Source: Myxococcota bacterium (GTDB lineage Bacteria > Myxococcota_A > UBA9160 > PR03). From it: 15,827 nucleotides of DNA. The position numbers were made by a program, and so were the translations under genes. Each line of letters begins with the position of its first letter. Position 1 is the stretch's first letter. Below are positions 7,373 through 13,700 of the stretch, in pieces. The notes beneath the pieces were generated by a model. The model saw nothing but the letters and a program-made list of their open reading frames with translations. It made no database searches and had not been told where the DNA came from. Location of the stretch: NCBI GenBank assembly GCA_030066475.1, contig JASJBO010000178.1:1-15827 (forward strand). The letters run 5' to 3'.

Positions 7373-8154
7373 TCGGTGAGCGCCCGGCGCAGCGCCTGGT
7401 GGATGCCGCCGTTGCTGGCCACGATCTCGTGGCGCGGGGCCGAGACCCGCCCGCCGGTCAGGTTCGTGACCGTGCCGCCCGCCTCCTCGACGATCAGGAT
7501 GCCCGCTGCGACGTCCCAGGCGGCGAGCGACAGCTCCCAGTAGCCGTCGAAGCGGCCGCAGGCCACGTAGCACAGGTCGAGCGCCGCGCTGCCGTCGCGC
7601 CGCACCGCGCGCGCGCGCTTGAGCGCGCGGCCGAACTGCGCCAGGTTGTCGCGCTCGCTGCGCCGCACGTCGTACGCGAAGCCGGTCACGAGCAGGGCGC
7701 GCGACAGATCGGTCTCGCGCGAGACGCGAATCGGCTGGCCGTTGCGCCGCGCGCCACCCCCGCGCACGGCCTCGTACAGCTCGTCGCGCAGCGGGTCGTA
7801 GACCACGCCGACGGTGCGCTCGCCGTCGCGCTCCGCGCCGATCGAGACGCAGAAGCAGGGATAGCCGTGCGCGTAGTTGGTGGTGCCGTCGAGCGGGTCG
7901 ATCACCCAGCGCCAGCTCGCGCCCGCGACCTCGCCGCCTCCGCCCTCCTCGGCGAGGATCGAGTCGCCGGGCCGCTCGCGCCGCAGGGCCTCGATCACGT
8001 GGGCCTCGCAGGCGCGGTCGACCTCGGTGACCAGGTCGATCGCCGCGCTCTTGGTGTCGATCTCCAGATCGGTCTCGTAGCGCTCGCGCTGGATCGCCCC
8101 GGCCTCGCGAGCCAGCTGCACCGCCAGGGCGAGGACCGCGTCGGTCTCAGCCAC
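7363..8154 (-). CDS. suhB: Inositol-1-monophosphatase family phosphatase
   Basis: A 263-residue Mg-dependent sugar-phosphate phosphatase of standard family length. Metal ligands are visible: E69/E70 in ILAEEG, the DPLDGT motif at 86-91 (within WVIDPLDGTTNYAHGYP) and D214 in the WDVAAG motif. These support inositol-monophosphatase-like activity on myo-inositol-1-phosphate or related sugar phosphates; family members also include 3'-phosphoadenosine and fructose-bisphosphate phosphatases, so the exact substrate is not certain and the symbol is by family. Translation starts at a GTG at 8154 that overlaps the tatD stop by eight bases. It is the last gene of the holB-metG-tatD-suhB operon and ends in a ten-base overlap with the convergent oxidoreductase gene. 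Confidence 0.9.
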   Translation of the reverse strand: MAETDAVLALAVQLAREAGAIQRERYETDLEIDTKSAAIDLVTEVDRACEAHVIEALRRERPGDSILAEEGGGGEVAGASWRWVIDPLDGTTNYAHGYPCFCVSIGAERDGERTVGVVYDPLRDELYEAVRGGGARRNGQPIRVSRETDLSRALLVTGFAYDVRRSERDNLAQFGRALKRARAVRRDGSAALDLCYVACGRFDGYWELSLAAWDVAAGILIVEEAGGTVTNLTGGRVSAPRHEIVASNGGIHQALRRALTDQS

Positions 8155-8953
8155 CGGCCGCCTCCGCGGGCGGCAGGCGAAACACCCGGCGCGCGTTGTG
8201 CGAGGTGGCGGCGGCCACCGCCTCGAGCGGGACGCCGTGCAGGGTCGCCAGCACCTCGCCCACGTGCCGCACGTGGGCCGGCTCGTTGCGCCGGCCGCGG
8301 TGGGGCACGGGCGCCAGCAGCGGGCAGTCGGTCTCGACCAGCAGGCGGTCGAGGGGCAGGGCGGCCGCCACCTCGCGCAGCTCGCCCGCGTTCTTGAAGG
8401 TGAGGATGCCCGAGAACGACACGTCGAGGCGCGCGTCGAGGGCGCGCCGGGCGAACTCGAGGGTGCCCGTGTAGCAGTGCAGGACGCCGGACACCGCGCC
8501 CGCCCCCTCCTGCGTCCAGATGTCGAGCAGCTCCTCGAACGCCTCGGGCCCCGGGCTGCGCACGTGGATCACGACCGGCCGGTCGAGCTCGCGCGCCCAG
8601 GCCACGTGCTCGGCGAAGACGGCGCGCTGCGCCTCGCGCGGTGAGTTCATGTAGTGGTAGTCGAGGCCGCACTCGCCGACGGCCACCACCCGCTCGTGGT
8701 CGAGCCAGGCGCGCAGCCGGGTGCGCGCGCCGTCGTCGAGCTCGCTCGCGTCGTGCGGGTGCACGCCCACCGCGGCGAACACGCGCGGGTCGCGCTCCGC
8801 CAGCGCCACGGCGGCCGCGTTCGACTCGACGCCCCAGCCGGCGCCGATCGCGATCATCGCGTCGAGGCCGGTCTCCCAGGCGCGCGCCAGCACCTCGTCG
8901 CGGTCGGCGTCGAACTCGGGCGCCGTGACGTGCGTGTGGCTGTCGAGCCACAA
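8147..8953 (-). CDS. tatD: TatD-family metal-dependent hydrolase (DNase)
   Basis: A 268-residue TIM-barrel hydrolase of the amidohydrolase superfamily, full length for TatD/YcfH. Expected metal ligands are present: H6 and H8 in SHTH, E94 in VGECGLDY, H130 in VVIHVRS, H159 in LHCYTG and D209 in ETDCP. TatD proteins act as 3'-5' exonucleases in DNA repair; some relatives have other hydrolase roles. The start is a TTG at 8953, the only start in frame before the SHTH motif. GAGGAA overlaps the end of metG about nine bases upstream and can serve as its ribosome site. Three bases separate it from the metG stop, a pairing common across bacteria. Confidence 0.92.
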   Translation of the reverse strand: MWLDSHTHVTAPEFDADRDEVLARAWETGLDAMIAIGAGWGVESNAAAVALAERDPRVFAAVGVHPHDASELDDGARTRLRAWLDHERVVAVGECGLDYHYMNSPREAQRAVFAEHVAWARELDRPVVIHVRSPGPEAFEELLDIWTQEGAGAVSGVLHCYTGTLEFARRALDARLDVSFSGILTFKNAGELREVAAALPLDRLLVETDCPLLAPVPHRGRRNEPAHVRHVGEVLATLHGVPLEAVAAATSHNARRVFRLPPAEAAGG

Positions 8954-8956
8954 GAC

Positions 8957-10513
8957 CTAGTATTCCTCGGGGAGCTCGACGCGGGGGAACAGCGCGGCGC
9001 CCTTGTGGGTGGCGGTTCCCGGCGGCAGCGTGCCCCAGGTGCGCGCGTCGTCGGGCAGGCGCGCGCTGGCGAGCGCGTCCGGCTGGCCGAGGCGCTCGAG
9101 CAGCGTCGCCGCCGTCTCGGGCAGGAAGGCGCCCAGCAGCAGCCCGACGCTGCGCAGCGCCTGGCACGAGGTGTAGAGCGAGGTGCGCACGACGGGCTCC
9201 CCGTCGGGCTCCTTGGCGGCCTTCCAGGGCGCCCGGGTGTCCAGGTAGCGGTTGACCGCGTCGACCAGGCCGAACGCCGCCTCGAGCGCCCGGTGCAGCT
9301 CGCGCGCGCGCACGTGGCCGTCCACCGCGTCGGCGGCCCGCGCTGCCGCGGCGGCCACCGCGCGCTCCTCGTCCTCCTCGAAGGCGGGCTCCGGAACCCG
9401 GCCCTCGGCGTAGCGCGCCGTCATGTCGAGCGTCCGGCTCGCCAGGTTGCCGAGGTTGTTGGCGAGGTCCGCGTTGATGCGGCTCACCAGCAGCTCCTCG
9501 GTGAAGTTGGCGTCGAGGCCGAACACCATCTCGCGCAGCAGGAAGTAGCGGAACGCCTCGAAGCCGTAGCGGTCGCGCATCGCGAGCGGCGAGACCATGT
9601 TGCCGAGGCTCTTCGAGACCTTGCGCGCGTCGACGTTCCAGTAGCCGTGCACGTGCAGCCGCTGCGGGGGCGGCAGCCCGGCGGAGCGCAGCATCGTGGG
9701 CCAGAAGATGCCGTGGGGCTTCACGATGTCCTTGGCGATCAGGTGCTCGGCCGCACCCCAGCGGCGCGCGAAGTCGGGTCCCTCGGGATAGCCGATGCCG
9801 GTGAGGTAGTTGATCAGCGCGTCGAACCAGACGTAGCAGACGTAGTCGCGGTCGAAGGGCAGCTCGATGCCCCAGTCGAGGCGGCTCTTCGGGCGCGAGA
9901 TGCACAGGTCGCCGAGCCCGCTCTCGTCGCGGAGCATGCCGAGCACCTCGTTGCGGTAGCGCTCGGGCTGGATGAAGTCCGGGTGGCTCTGGATGTGCTC
10001 CACCAGCCAGCCGAAGTGGCCGCTCATCCGGAAGAAGTAGTTCGCCTCGGCGCGCGGCTCGGGGGGGCGCTCGTGGTCGCGGCACAGCCCGTCCACCAGG
10101 TCGCGGTCGGTCAGGAAGCGCTCGCAGCCGACGCAGTAGAGCCCCTCGTACTCGCGGAAGTCGATGTCGCCGCGCTCGTACACGAGCGCCAGGAAGTGCT
10201 GGACGGCCCGCACGTGTTCGGCGTCGGTGGTGCGGATGAAGCGGTCGTACGCGATGCCGACCTCGTCCCAGGCGGTCCGGAACGCGGCCGAGTAGCGCTC
10301 GCCCAGCTCGCGCGGCGCCACGCCCTCGCGCGCCGCCACCTCGGCGATCTTGTCGCCGTGCTCATCGGTGCCGGTCAGCAGGAAGACGTCGTCGCCGGCG
10401 AGCCGGTGATAGCGGCACAGCGCGTCGGCCACCACGGTGGTGTAGGTGTGGCCGATGTGCGGGTCGCCGTTCACGTAGTAGATCGGCGTCGTGACGAAGA
10501 CGGTCTCGCTCAT
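8957..10513 (-). CDS. metG: Methionyl-tRNA synthetase, short form
   Basis: A 518-residue class I aminoacyl-tRNA synthetase that charges tRNA-Met. The HIGH motif is HIGH at 19-22, next to the conserved TPIYYVNG start. The second catalytic motif is KVSKS (298-302), a Val variant of KMSKS. The connective peptide has a single zinc knuckle (C127, C130, C144, H147), as in Thermus-type enzymes. The protein ends after the anticodon-binding helical domain with LFPRVELPEEY and lacks the C-terminal EMAP-like tRNA-binding/dimer domain of longer enzymes, which is normal for short forms. Its ATG at 10513 overlaps the holB stop in ATGA. The open frame continues upstream only as a shadow of holB. Confidence 0.96.
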   Translation of the reverse strand: MSETVFVTTPIYYVNGDPHIGHTYTTVVADALCRYHRLAGDDVFLLTGTDEHGDKIAEVAAREGVAPRELGERYSAAFRTAWDEVGIAYDRFIRTTDAEHVRAVQHFLALVYERGDIDFREYEGLYCVGCERFLTDRDLVDGLCRDHERPPEPRAEANYFFRMSGHFGWLVEHIQSHPDFIQPERYRNEVLGMLRDESGLGDLCISRPKSRLDWGIELPFDRDYVCYVWFDALINYLTGIGYPEGPDFARRWGAAEHLIAKDIVKPHGIFWPTMLRSAGLPPPQRLHVHGYWNVDARKVSKSLGNMVSPLAMRDRYGFEAFRYFLLREMVFGLDANFTEELLVSRINADLANNLGNLASRTLDMTARYAEGRVPEPAFEEDEERAVAAAAARAADAVDGHVRARELHRALEAAFGLVDAVNRYLDTRAPWKAAKEPDGEPVVRTSLYTSCQALRSVGLLLGAFLPETAATLLERLGQPDALASARLPDDARTWGTLPPGTATHKGAALFPRVELPEEY

Positions 10514-11403
10514 GCGCGCGCGACCTCGCGCAGCGTCAGCAGCGCGCGCTCGGCCACCATCTGCGGATTGGCGTTGCGCTGCGCCAGCGACTTGCGGCAG
10601 CCCTGGATGCGCGCGAACGCCTCCAGCTCGCGCCGGACCCCCGTGTCGCCACCGCGCACCTTGTCGGCCACGCGGTCGCGCAGCCAGGTGCCCGCGCCCT
10701 CGAGCAGCGCCTGGGTGGCCGCGGCCGCCGGCGCGCGCGCGCCGCGGAACTCCTCGGCCCAGTCGAGCACGTCGGGCACCGACAGGCCGCCGATGCCGTC
10801 GATGCGGTCGGTCAGCTCGCCCCGCGCCGCGAGCGTCTCGTCGTCCGCCTCGGCCTCGGCGCGCAGCGGCACCCGCTGGCAGCGCGAGCGCACGGTCGCG
10901 AGCAGGCCGGACGAGGTGGCGGCCACCAGCACGATCGTGGTGCTCGGGGGCGGCTCCTCGAGCAGCCGCAGCAGCGCGTTCTGCGCCTCCTGGTTCAGCC
11001 ACTCGGCGTCGGCGATCACCGCCGCGCGCCAGCCGCCCTCGTGGGCGCGCAGCCGCAGCGCCTGCTGCACGGCGCGGATCTGACCGATCCGCACGCGGGT
11101 GTCGTCGGCACCGCGCTCGACCCACAGCAGGTCGGGGTGCTCGCCGACGTGGCGCAGCAGCGGGCCCTTCTTGCCGGTGCCGTCGAGCGCCACCTCTTCG
11201 CGCGGCAGTGAGCGGCGGCAGCCGTCGCAGGCCTCACAGGGGCGCTCCGGCCCGTCCGCCTCGCAGGCCACACCGCGGGCGAAGCGCAGCGCCAGCTCGC
11301 GGGGACGGGGGCCTCCGCCCGAGAGCAGGTAGGCCGAGTGCACGCGGCCCTGCTCGAGGCCGCGCCACAGGACGGCGGCGGGATCGGAACCGGGCGGCGA
11401 CAT
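10510..11403 (-). CDS. holB: DNA polymerase III delta-prime subunit
   Basis: A 297-residue clamp-loader subunit. The zinc module has four cysteines at C47, C56, C59 and C62. The SRC motif (173-175, in VRSRCQRV), which supplies the arginine finger to the neighbouring subunit, is intact, and NALLRLLEEPP (142-152) is the usual sensor-region signature. The P-loop position reads LLSGGGPRPREL (27-38) with no GKT, so it should not bind ATP; delta-prime normally lacks ATPase activity. A stretch of about 15 residues (66-84, basic and Gly-rich) separates the zinc module from the HPDLL motif and looks longer than usual. It heads the operon; a tmk gene often precedes holB but here the neighbour is a divergent bactofilin. 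Confidence 0.9.
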   Translation of the reverse strand: MSPPGSDPAAVLWRGLEQGRVHSAYLLSGGGPRPRELALRFARGVACEADGPERPCEACDGCRRSLPREEVALDGTGKKGPLLRHVGEHPDLLWVERGADDTRVRIGQIRAVQQALRLRAHEGGWRAAVIADAEWLNQEAQNALLRLLEEPPPSTTIVLVAATSSGLLATVRSRCQRVPLRAEAEADDETLAARGELTDRIDGIGGLSVPDVLDWAEEFRGARAPAAAATQALLEGAGTWLRDRVADKVRGGDTGVRRELEAFARIQGCRKSLAQRNANPQMVAERALLTLREVARA

Positions 11404-11412
11404 GCGCGGCCG

Positions 11413-11418
11413 AGTCTA
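11413..11418 (-). promoter_or_regulatory. Candidate -10 element of the holB operon
   Basis: TAGACT on the minus strand, identical to the -10 of the tetR promoter, ends 9 bases before the holB ATG at 11403. The transcript leader would be only 2-3 bases, and there is no Shine-Dalgarno. A -35 at 16-18 bases is not evident. Confidence 0.45.
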
Positions 11419-11550
11419 GGCGAATCCCCCGAGCCCCGCTGGCCCGCTGCTCTGGCCCGACGCGCACTTCGCGCCGCTTCTGCCGGCCGCTTGCTCAAGT
11501 CCCTCGGCCTTGGAGCCGATGGGGCGAGCGTGACCCGCGGCCGCGGGTCG

Positions 11551-11557
11551 AAGGAGG
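11551..11557 (+). promoter_or_regulatory. Strong Shine-Dalgarno of the bactofilin gene
   Basis: AAGGAGG lies 4 bases before the ATG at 11562. It decides that start over a later in-frame ATG at 11598, and it contrasts with the Shine-Dalgarno-free starts of holB, the oxidoreductase and moaDE. Confidence 0.8.
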
Positions 11558-11561
11558 TGCG

Positions 11562-12032
11562 ATGGCATTCCGGAAGGGCCGCAGCGAGGGGGAGAGCATG
11601 CCGGAGACGACGACCAGACCGACCACGAGCGGGAGCAACCTGAGCGCCTTCATCGACCAGGGCTCCGAGTTCGAGGGCAAGCTGACGTTCAAGGACACGG
11701 TGCGGATCGACGGCCGCTTCCGCGGCGAGATCTCGAGCGAGAACACCCTCGTCGTCGGCGAGACCGGTGAGATCGAGGCCACCGTCCGCTCGCGCCACGT
11801 GGCGATCAGCGGCGCGGTGGTCGGCAACATCTTCGCCAGCCAGCAGCTGGTGCTGCACAAGACGGCGCGCATCGAGGGCGACATCGAGGCGGGCAGCCTC
11901 GCGGTCGAAGAGGGTGCGATCGTGAACGGCGGCATCAAGATGAAGGGCGGCGAGGTCGCTGCGCGGGGCCTCGAGGCCCTGCCGGGCGGCAAGCACAAGG
12001 CCAAGAACGAGCCGCCCCCGACGGGCGGCTGA
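11562..12032 (+). CDS. Bactofilin (polymer-forming cytoskeletal protein)
   Basis: A 156-residue bactofilin. A short polar N-terminal tail (1-26, Ser/Thr/Arg-rich) leads into the beta-helix core at about 27-132, seen as regularly spaced short strand turns: FEGKLTFKDTVRIDGRF, GEISSENTLVVGETGEI, then VGNIFASQQLVLHKTARIEG. The C-terminal tail is Gly/Lys/Pro-rich and disordered. Bactofilins polymerise without nucleotide and act in cell shape, stalk or polar organisation, or chromosome positioning; the specific role here is unknown. No peptidoglycan hydrolase (a frequent partner) is adjacent. The ATG at 11562 follows an ideal Shine-Dalgarno. It is divergent from holB and convergent with the Nfu gene, so it is probably monocistronic. 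Confidence 0.92.
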   Translation: MAFRKGRSEGESMPETTTRPTTSGSNLSAFIDQGSEFEGKLTFKDTVRIDGRFRGEISSENTLVVGETGEIEATVRSRHVAISGAVVGNIFASQQLVLHKTARIEGDIEAGSLAVEEGAIVNGGIKMKGGEVAARGLEALPGGKHKAKNEPPPTGG

Positions 12033-12067
12033 GCGACGGGCGGTGCGCGGCGTCGTCCCCGGGCGGC

Positions 12068-12087
12068 GCCGCGGCTACGGCCGCGGC
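12068..12087 (+). terminator. C(UACG)G tetraloop hairpin at a convergent junction
   Basis: Two copies of the self-complementary octamer GCCGCGGC (12068-12075 and 12080-12087) flank TACG, giving an 8-bp GC stem closed by C(UACG)G on the plus transcript, the very stable UNCG class. It lies 35 bases past the bactofilin stop and overlaps the stop codon of the opposite Nfu gene. No U-run follows, so termination would need to be Rho-assisted, or the hairpin may protect the 3' end. Confidence 0.4.
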
Positions 12088-12329
12088 TCGACCGGGATCA
12101 CGCGCTCCACCGAGGGGACCTCCTTGCGGAGCGTCGCCTCGATCACGAAGCGCAGCGTCGCGAGCTGGGCGGGGCAGGTGACGCACGCTCCCTGGAACAG
12201 CACGCTGACGACGCCGTCGTTGACGCCGACCAGCTCGACGTTGCCGCCGTCGGCCAGCAGGCCCGGGCGCAGCCGGTCGAGGACCCGCTCGACCTGGCCG
12301 CGGAGTCGCTTGCGCACCTCGACGTCCAT
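12075..12329 (-). CDS. NifU C-terminal-domain (Nfu-type) Fe-S cluster protein
   Basis: An 84-residue stand-alone Nfu domain. The core matches the family: LLADGGNVELVGV in the first half, then GACVTCP with C49 and C52 as the Cys-x-x-Cys pair, TLRFVIEATLRKEVPSVERV following. Two chains are thought to share a [4Fe-4S] cluster through this motif and hand it to apo-proteins. The ATG at 12329 is the only plausible start; AGGAG abuts it with no spacer, which is unusual. It lies convergent with bactofilin and divergent from moaDE. It lacks the N-terminal IscU-like or A-type domains of longer NifU/NfuA. A role in supplying clusters to nearby Mo or Fe-S pathways is only positional inference. Confidence 0.9.
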   Translation of the reverse strand: MDVEVRKRLRGQVERVLDRLRPGLLADGGNVELVGVNDGVVSVLFQGACVTCPAQLATLRFVIEATLRKEVPSVERVIPVEPRP

Positions 12330-12360
12330 CTCCTGCTGATCGGACGCCCGCGCCCCTGCG

Positions 12361-12389
12361 TTGAGCCCGCACGGCGCGCAGGGTAGGCT
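12361..12389 (+). promoter_or_regulatory. Sigma-70-like leaderless promoter of moaDE
   Basis: TTGAGC (12361-12366), a 17-base spacer and TAGGCT (12384-12389) end exactly 6 bases before the ATG at 12396, so the predicted +1 is the A of the ATG or its immediate neighbour. On the opposite strand the same bases read TACCCT (12385-12380), a possible -10 for the divergent Nfu gene, though its -35 is poor. Confidence 0.6.
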
Positions 12390-12395
12390 CCGGCC

Positions 12396-13055
12396 ATGCA
12401 GGTGCAGGTGCTGCTGTTCGGGTCGCTGCGCGAGGCGTCCGGAGCGCGAGAGCTCGAGGTCGCCCTCGATCCGGGCGCTTCGGTGGCCGACCTGCGCAGG
12501 CGACTGGGCGCCTCCCACCCGGCGCTCGAGGCGCTCGGCGCCCGCGTCCGGGTCTCGGTGAACCGCGAGTTCGCGGCCGAGGACGCGCCCCTGGCGGACG
12601 GCGACGAGGTCGCCTTCCTGCCCCCGGTGGCGGGCGGTGGCACGCGCTGCACGCTGTCGGACCGCGGGCTCGATCCCGACGAGGTGGCCCGGCGTGTGAC
12701 GGGCCCCGACGCGGGCGGCCTGGTGACCTTCGTGGGTGCCGTCCGCAACGAGGCGCGCGGGCGCCGGATCGAGCACCTCGAGTACGAGGCCTACCCGCCG
12801 ATGGCGCTCCAGGAGATGGAGCGCATCTGCGATCGCGCGGCCAGGCGCTGGCCCGGCACCCGGGTCGCGATCGCCCACCGCACCGGCCACCTGAAGATCG
12901 GGGATTTGGCGGTCGTGATCGCCGCGGCGTCGGCGCACCGCGCCGAGGCGTTCGAGGCCTGCCGCTTCGCGATCGACACGCTCAAGGAGACCGTGCCGAT
13001 CTGGAAGAAGGAGGTCGCCACCGACGGTGCCTACTGGGTGGACGACCACGCATGA
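12396..13055 (+). CDS. Fused molybdopterin synthase, MoaD-MoaE
   Basis: A 219-residue fusion of both molybdopterin synthase subunits, which convert cyclic pyranopterin monophosphate to molybdopterin. Residues 1-82 are MoaD (ubiquitin-like fold) ending in the classic FLPPVAGG at 74-81 followed by one more Gly (G82). Residues about 84-219 are MoaE, with catalytic-site equivalents R182 (in SAHRAEAFEA), K197 (in IDTLKE) and K204 (in PIWKKE). The fusion is continuous, with no frameshift or stop. In stand-alone MoaD the terminal Gly-Gly is adenylated and thiocarboxylated; here it is internal, so proteolytic cutting is expected, as reported for mycobacterial MoaX. Start is leaderless-looking; the stop overlaps moaB in ATGA. 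No moaA, moaC or moeB gene is in the window. Confidence 0.93.
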   Translation: MQVQVLLFGSLREASGARELEVALDPGASVADLRRRLGASHPALEALGARVRVSVNREFAAEDAPLADGDEVAFLPPVAGGGTRCTLSDRGLDPDEVARRVTGPDAGGLVTFVGAVRNEARGRRIEHLEYEAYPPMALQEMERICDRAARRWPGTRVAIAHRTGHLKIGDLAVVIAAASAHRAEAFEACRFAIDTLKETVPIWKKEVATDGAYWVDDHA

Positions 13056-13579
13056 GCGGCGAGCACCCCTCGAGCGCGCACCGCCACCGCCACCACGCGC
13101 CGCGCAGCGTGCCCGCGGTGGTGATCACGGTGAGCGACACCCGCACCCTCGAGGACGACACGGGCGGCGCGCTGCTGGCCGAGCTGCTCGAGGGCGGCGG
13201 GCATCAGGTGCTGGCGCGCGTGATCGTCGCCGACGAGATCGAGGCGATCCGCAAGGCGGTGGACGAGGCGATCATGCGCGCCGACGTGCGCGCCGTGCTG
13301 CTGACCGGCGGCACCGGCATCGCGGCGCGCGACGTCACCCCCGAGGCGATCCAGCCGATCCTCGATCGCCCGCTGCCCGGATTCGGCGAGCTGTTCCGGC
13401 AGCTCTCGTACGAGGAGATCGGCTCCGCGGCGATGCTCTCGCGCGCGCTGGCCGGCACCGCGCGCGGCCGCGTGCTGTTCGCGCTGCCGGGCTCGCGGGC
13501 GGCGATCCGCCTGGCGCTCGAGAAGCTCGTGCTTCCGGAGCTGGGGCACCTGGCCGCCGAGGCCGCCAAGGGCCGCTAG
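13052..13579 (+). CDS. moaB: Molybdenum cofactor biosynthesis protein MoaB/MogA family
   Basis: A 175-residue MoCF-domain protein. The core from about residue 18 carries VVITVSDTRT, then the molybdopterin-binding signature LLTGGTGIAARDVTPEA (TGGTG at 85-89) and the FALPGSR segment (about 148-154). Length and sequence resemble MoaB more than the larger MogA or MoeA; MoaB/MogA proteins adenylylate molybdopterin before molybdenum insertion in many bacteria, while the E. coli MoaB role is less clear. The first 17 residues are unusual: six histidines at positions 5, 10, 12, 14, 15 and a Ser/Arg-rich context (five of them seen as HRHRHH). The ATG overlaps the moaDE stop, so it is the second gene of a two-gene Mo-cofactor operon. 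Confidence 0.88.
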   Translation: MSGEHPSSAHRHRHHAPRSVPAVVITVSDTRTLEDDTGGALLAELLEGGGHQVLARVIVADEIEAIRKAVDEAIMRADVRAVLLTGGTGIAARDVTPEAIQPILDRPLPGFGELFRQLSYEEIGSAAMLSRALAGTARGRVLFALPGSRAAIRLALEKLVLPELGHLAAEAAKGR

Positions 13580-13700
13580 GAGTCTGCGCGGCAGAAGCCC
13601 CCTGCAAGCGCCCGCTGGGCGCGCGCAGCGAGCCGCAGGCGAGCGAAGTCCACCAGCCAGGCCGCTCAGCCGACCGGCCCGGGCGGCCGAAACGACTCCG
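13580..13700. other. 121-base intergenic gap with small hairpins
   Basis: It holds two small inverted repeats just after moaB: CTGC/GCAG (13583-13586 with 13590-13593) and GCGCCC/GGGCGC around a 3-base loop (13607-13612 with 13616-13621). Neither has a T-run. I see no convincing promoter for the following gene, although the gap is long enough to hold one, and no RNA gene. Confidence 0.3.

Noticed and set aside
8654..11083. Plus-strand open frame of about 809 codons across tatD, metG and holB
   Set aside because: It lies opposite three well-conserved genes, has low-complexity Val/Ala/Arg/His composition and no motif; it results from the scarcity of stop codons in very GC-rich DNA.
11404..11561. 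Search for a small RNA, tRNA or riboswitch in the holB-bactofilin gap
   Set aside because: Only the holB -10-like box and the bactofilin Shine-Dalgarno stand out; no cloverleaf or conserved aptamer core is visible, and no convincing bactofilin promoter was found.
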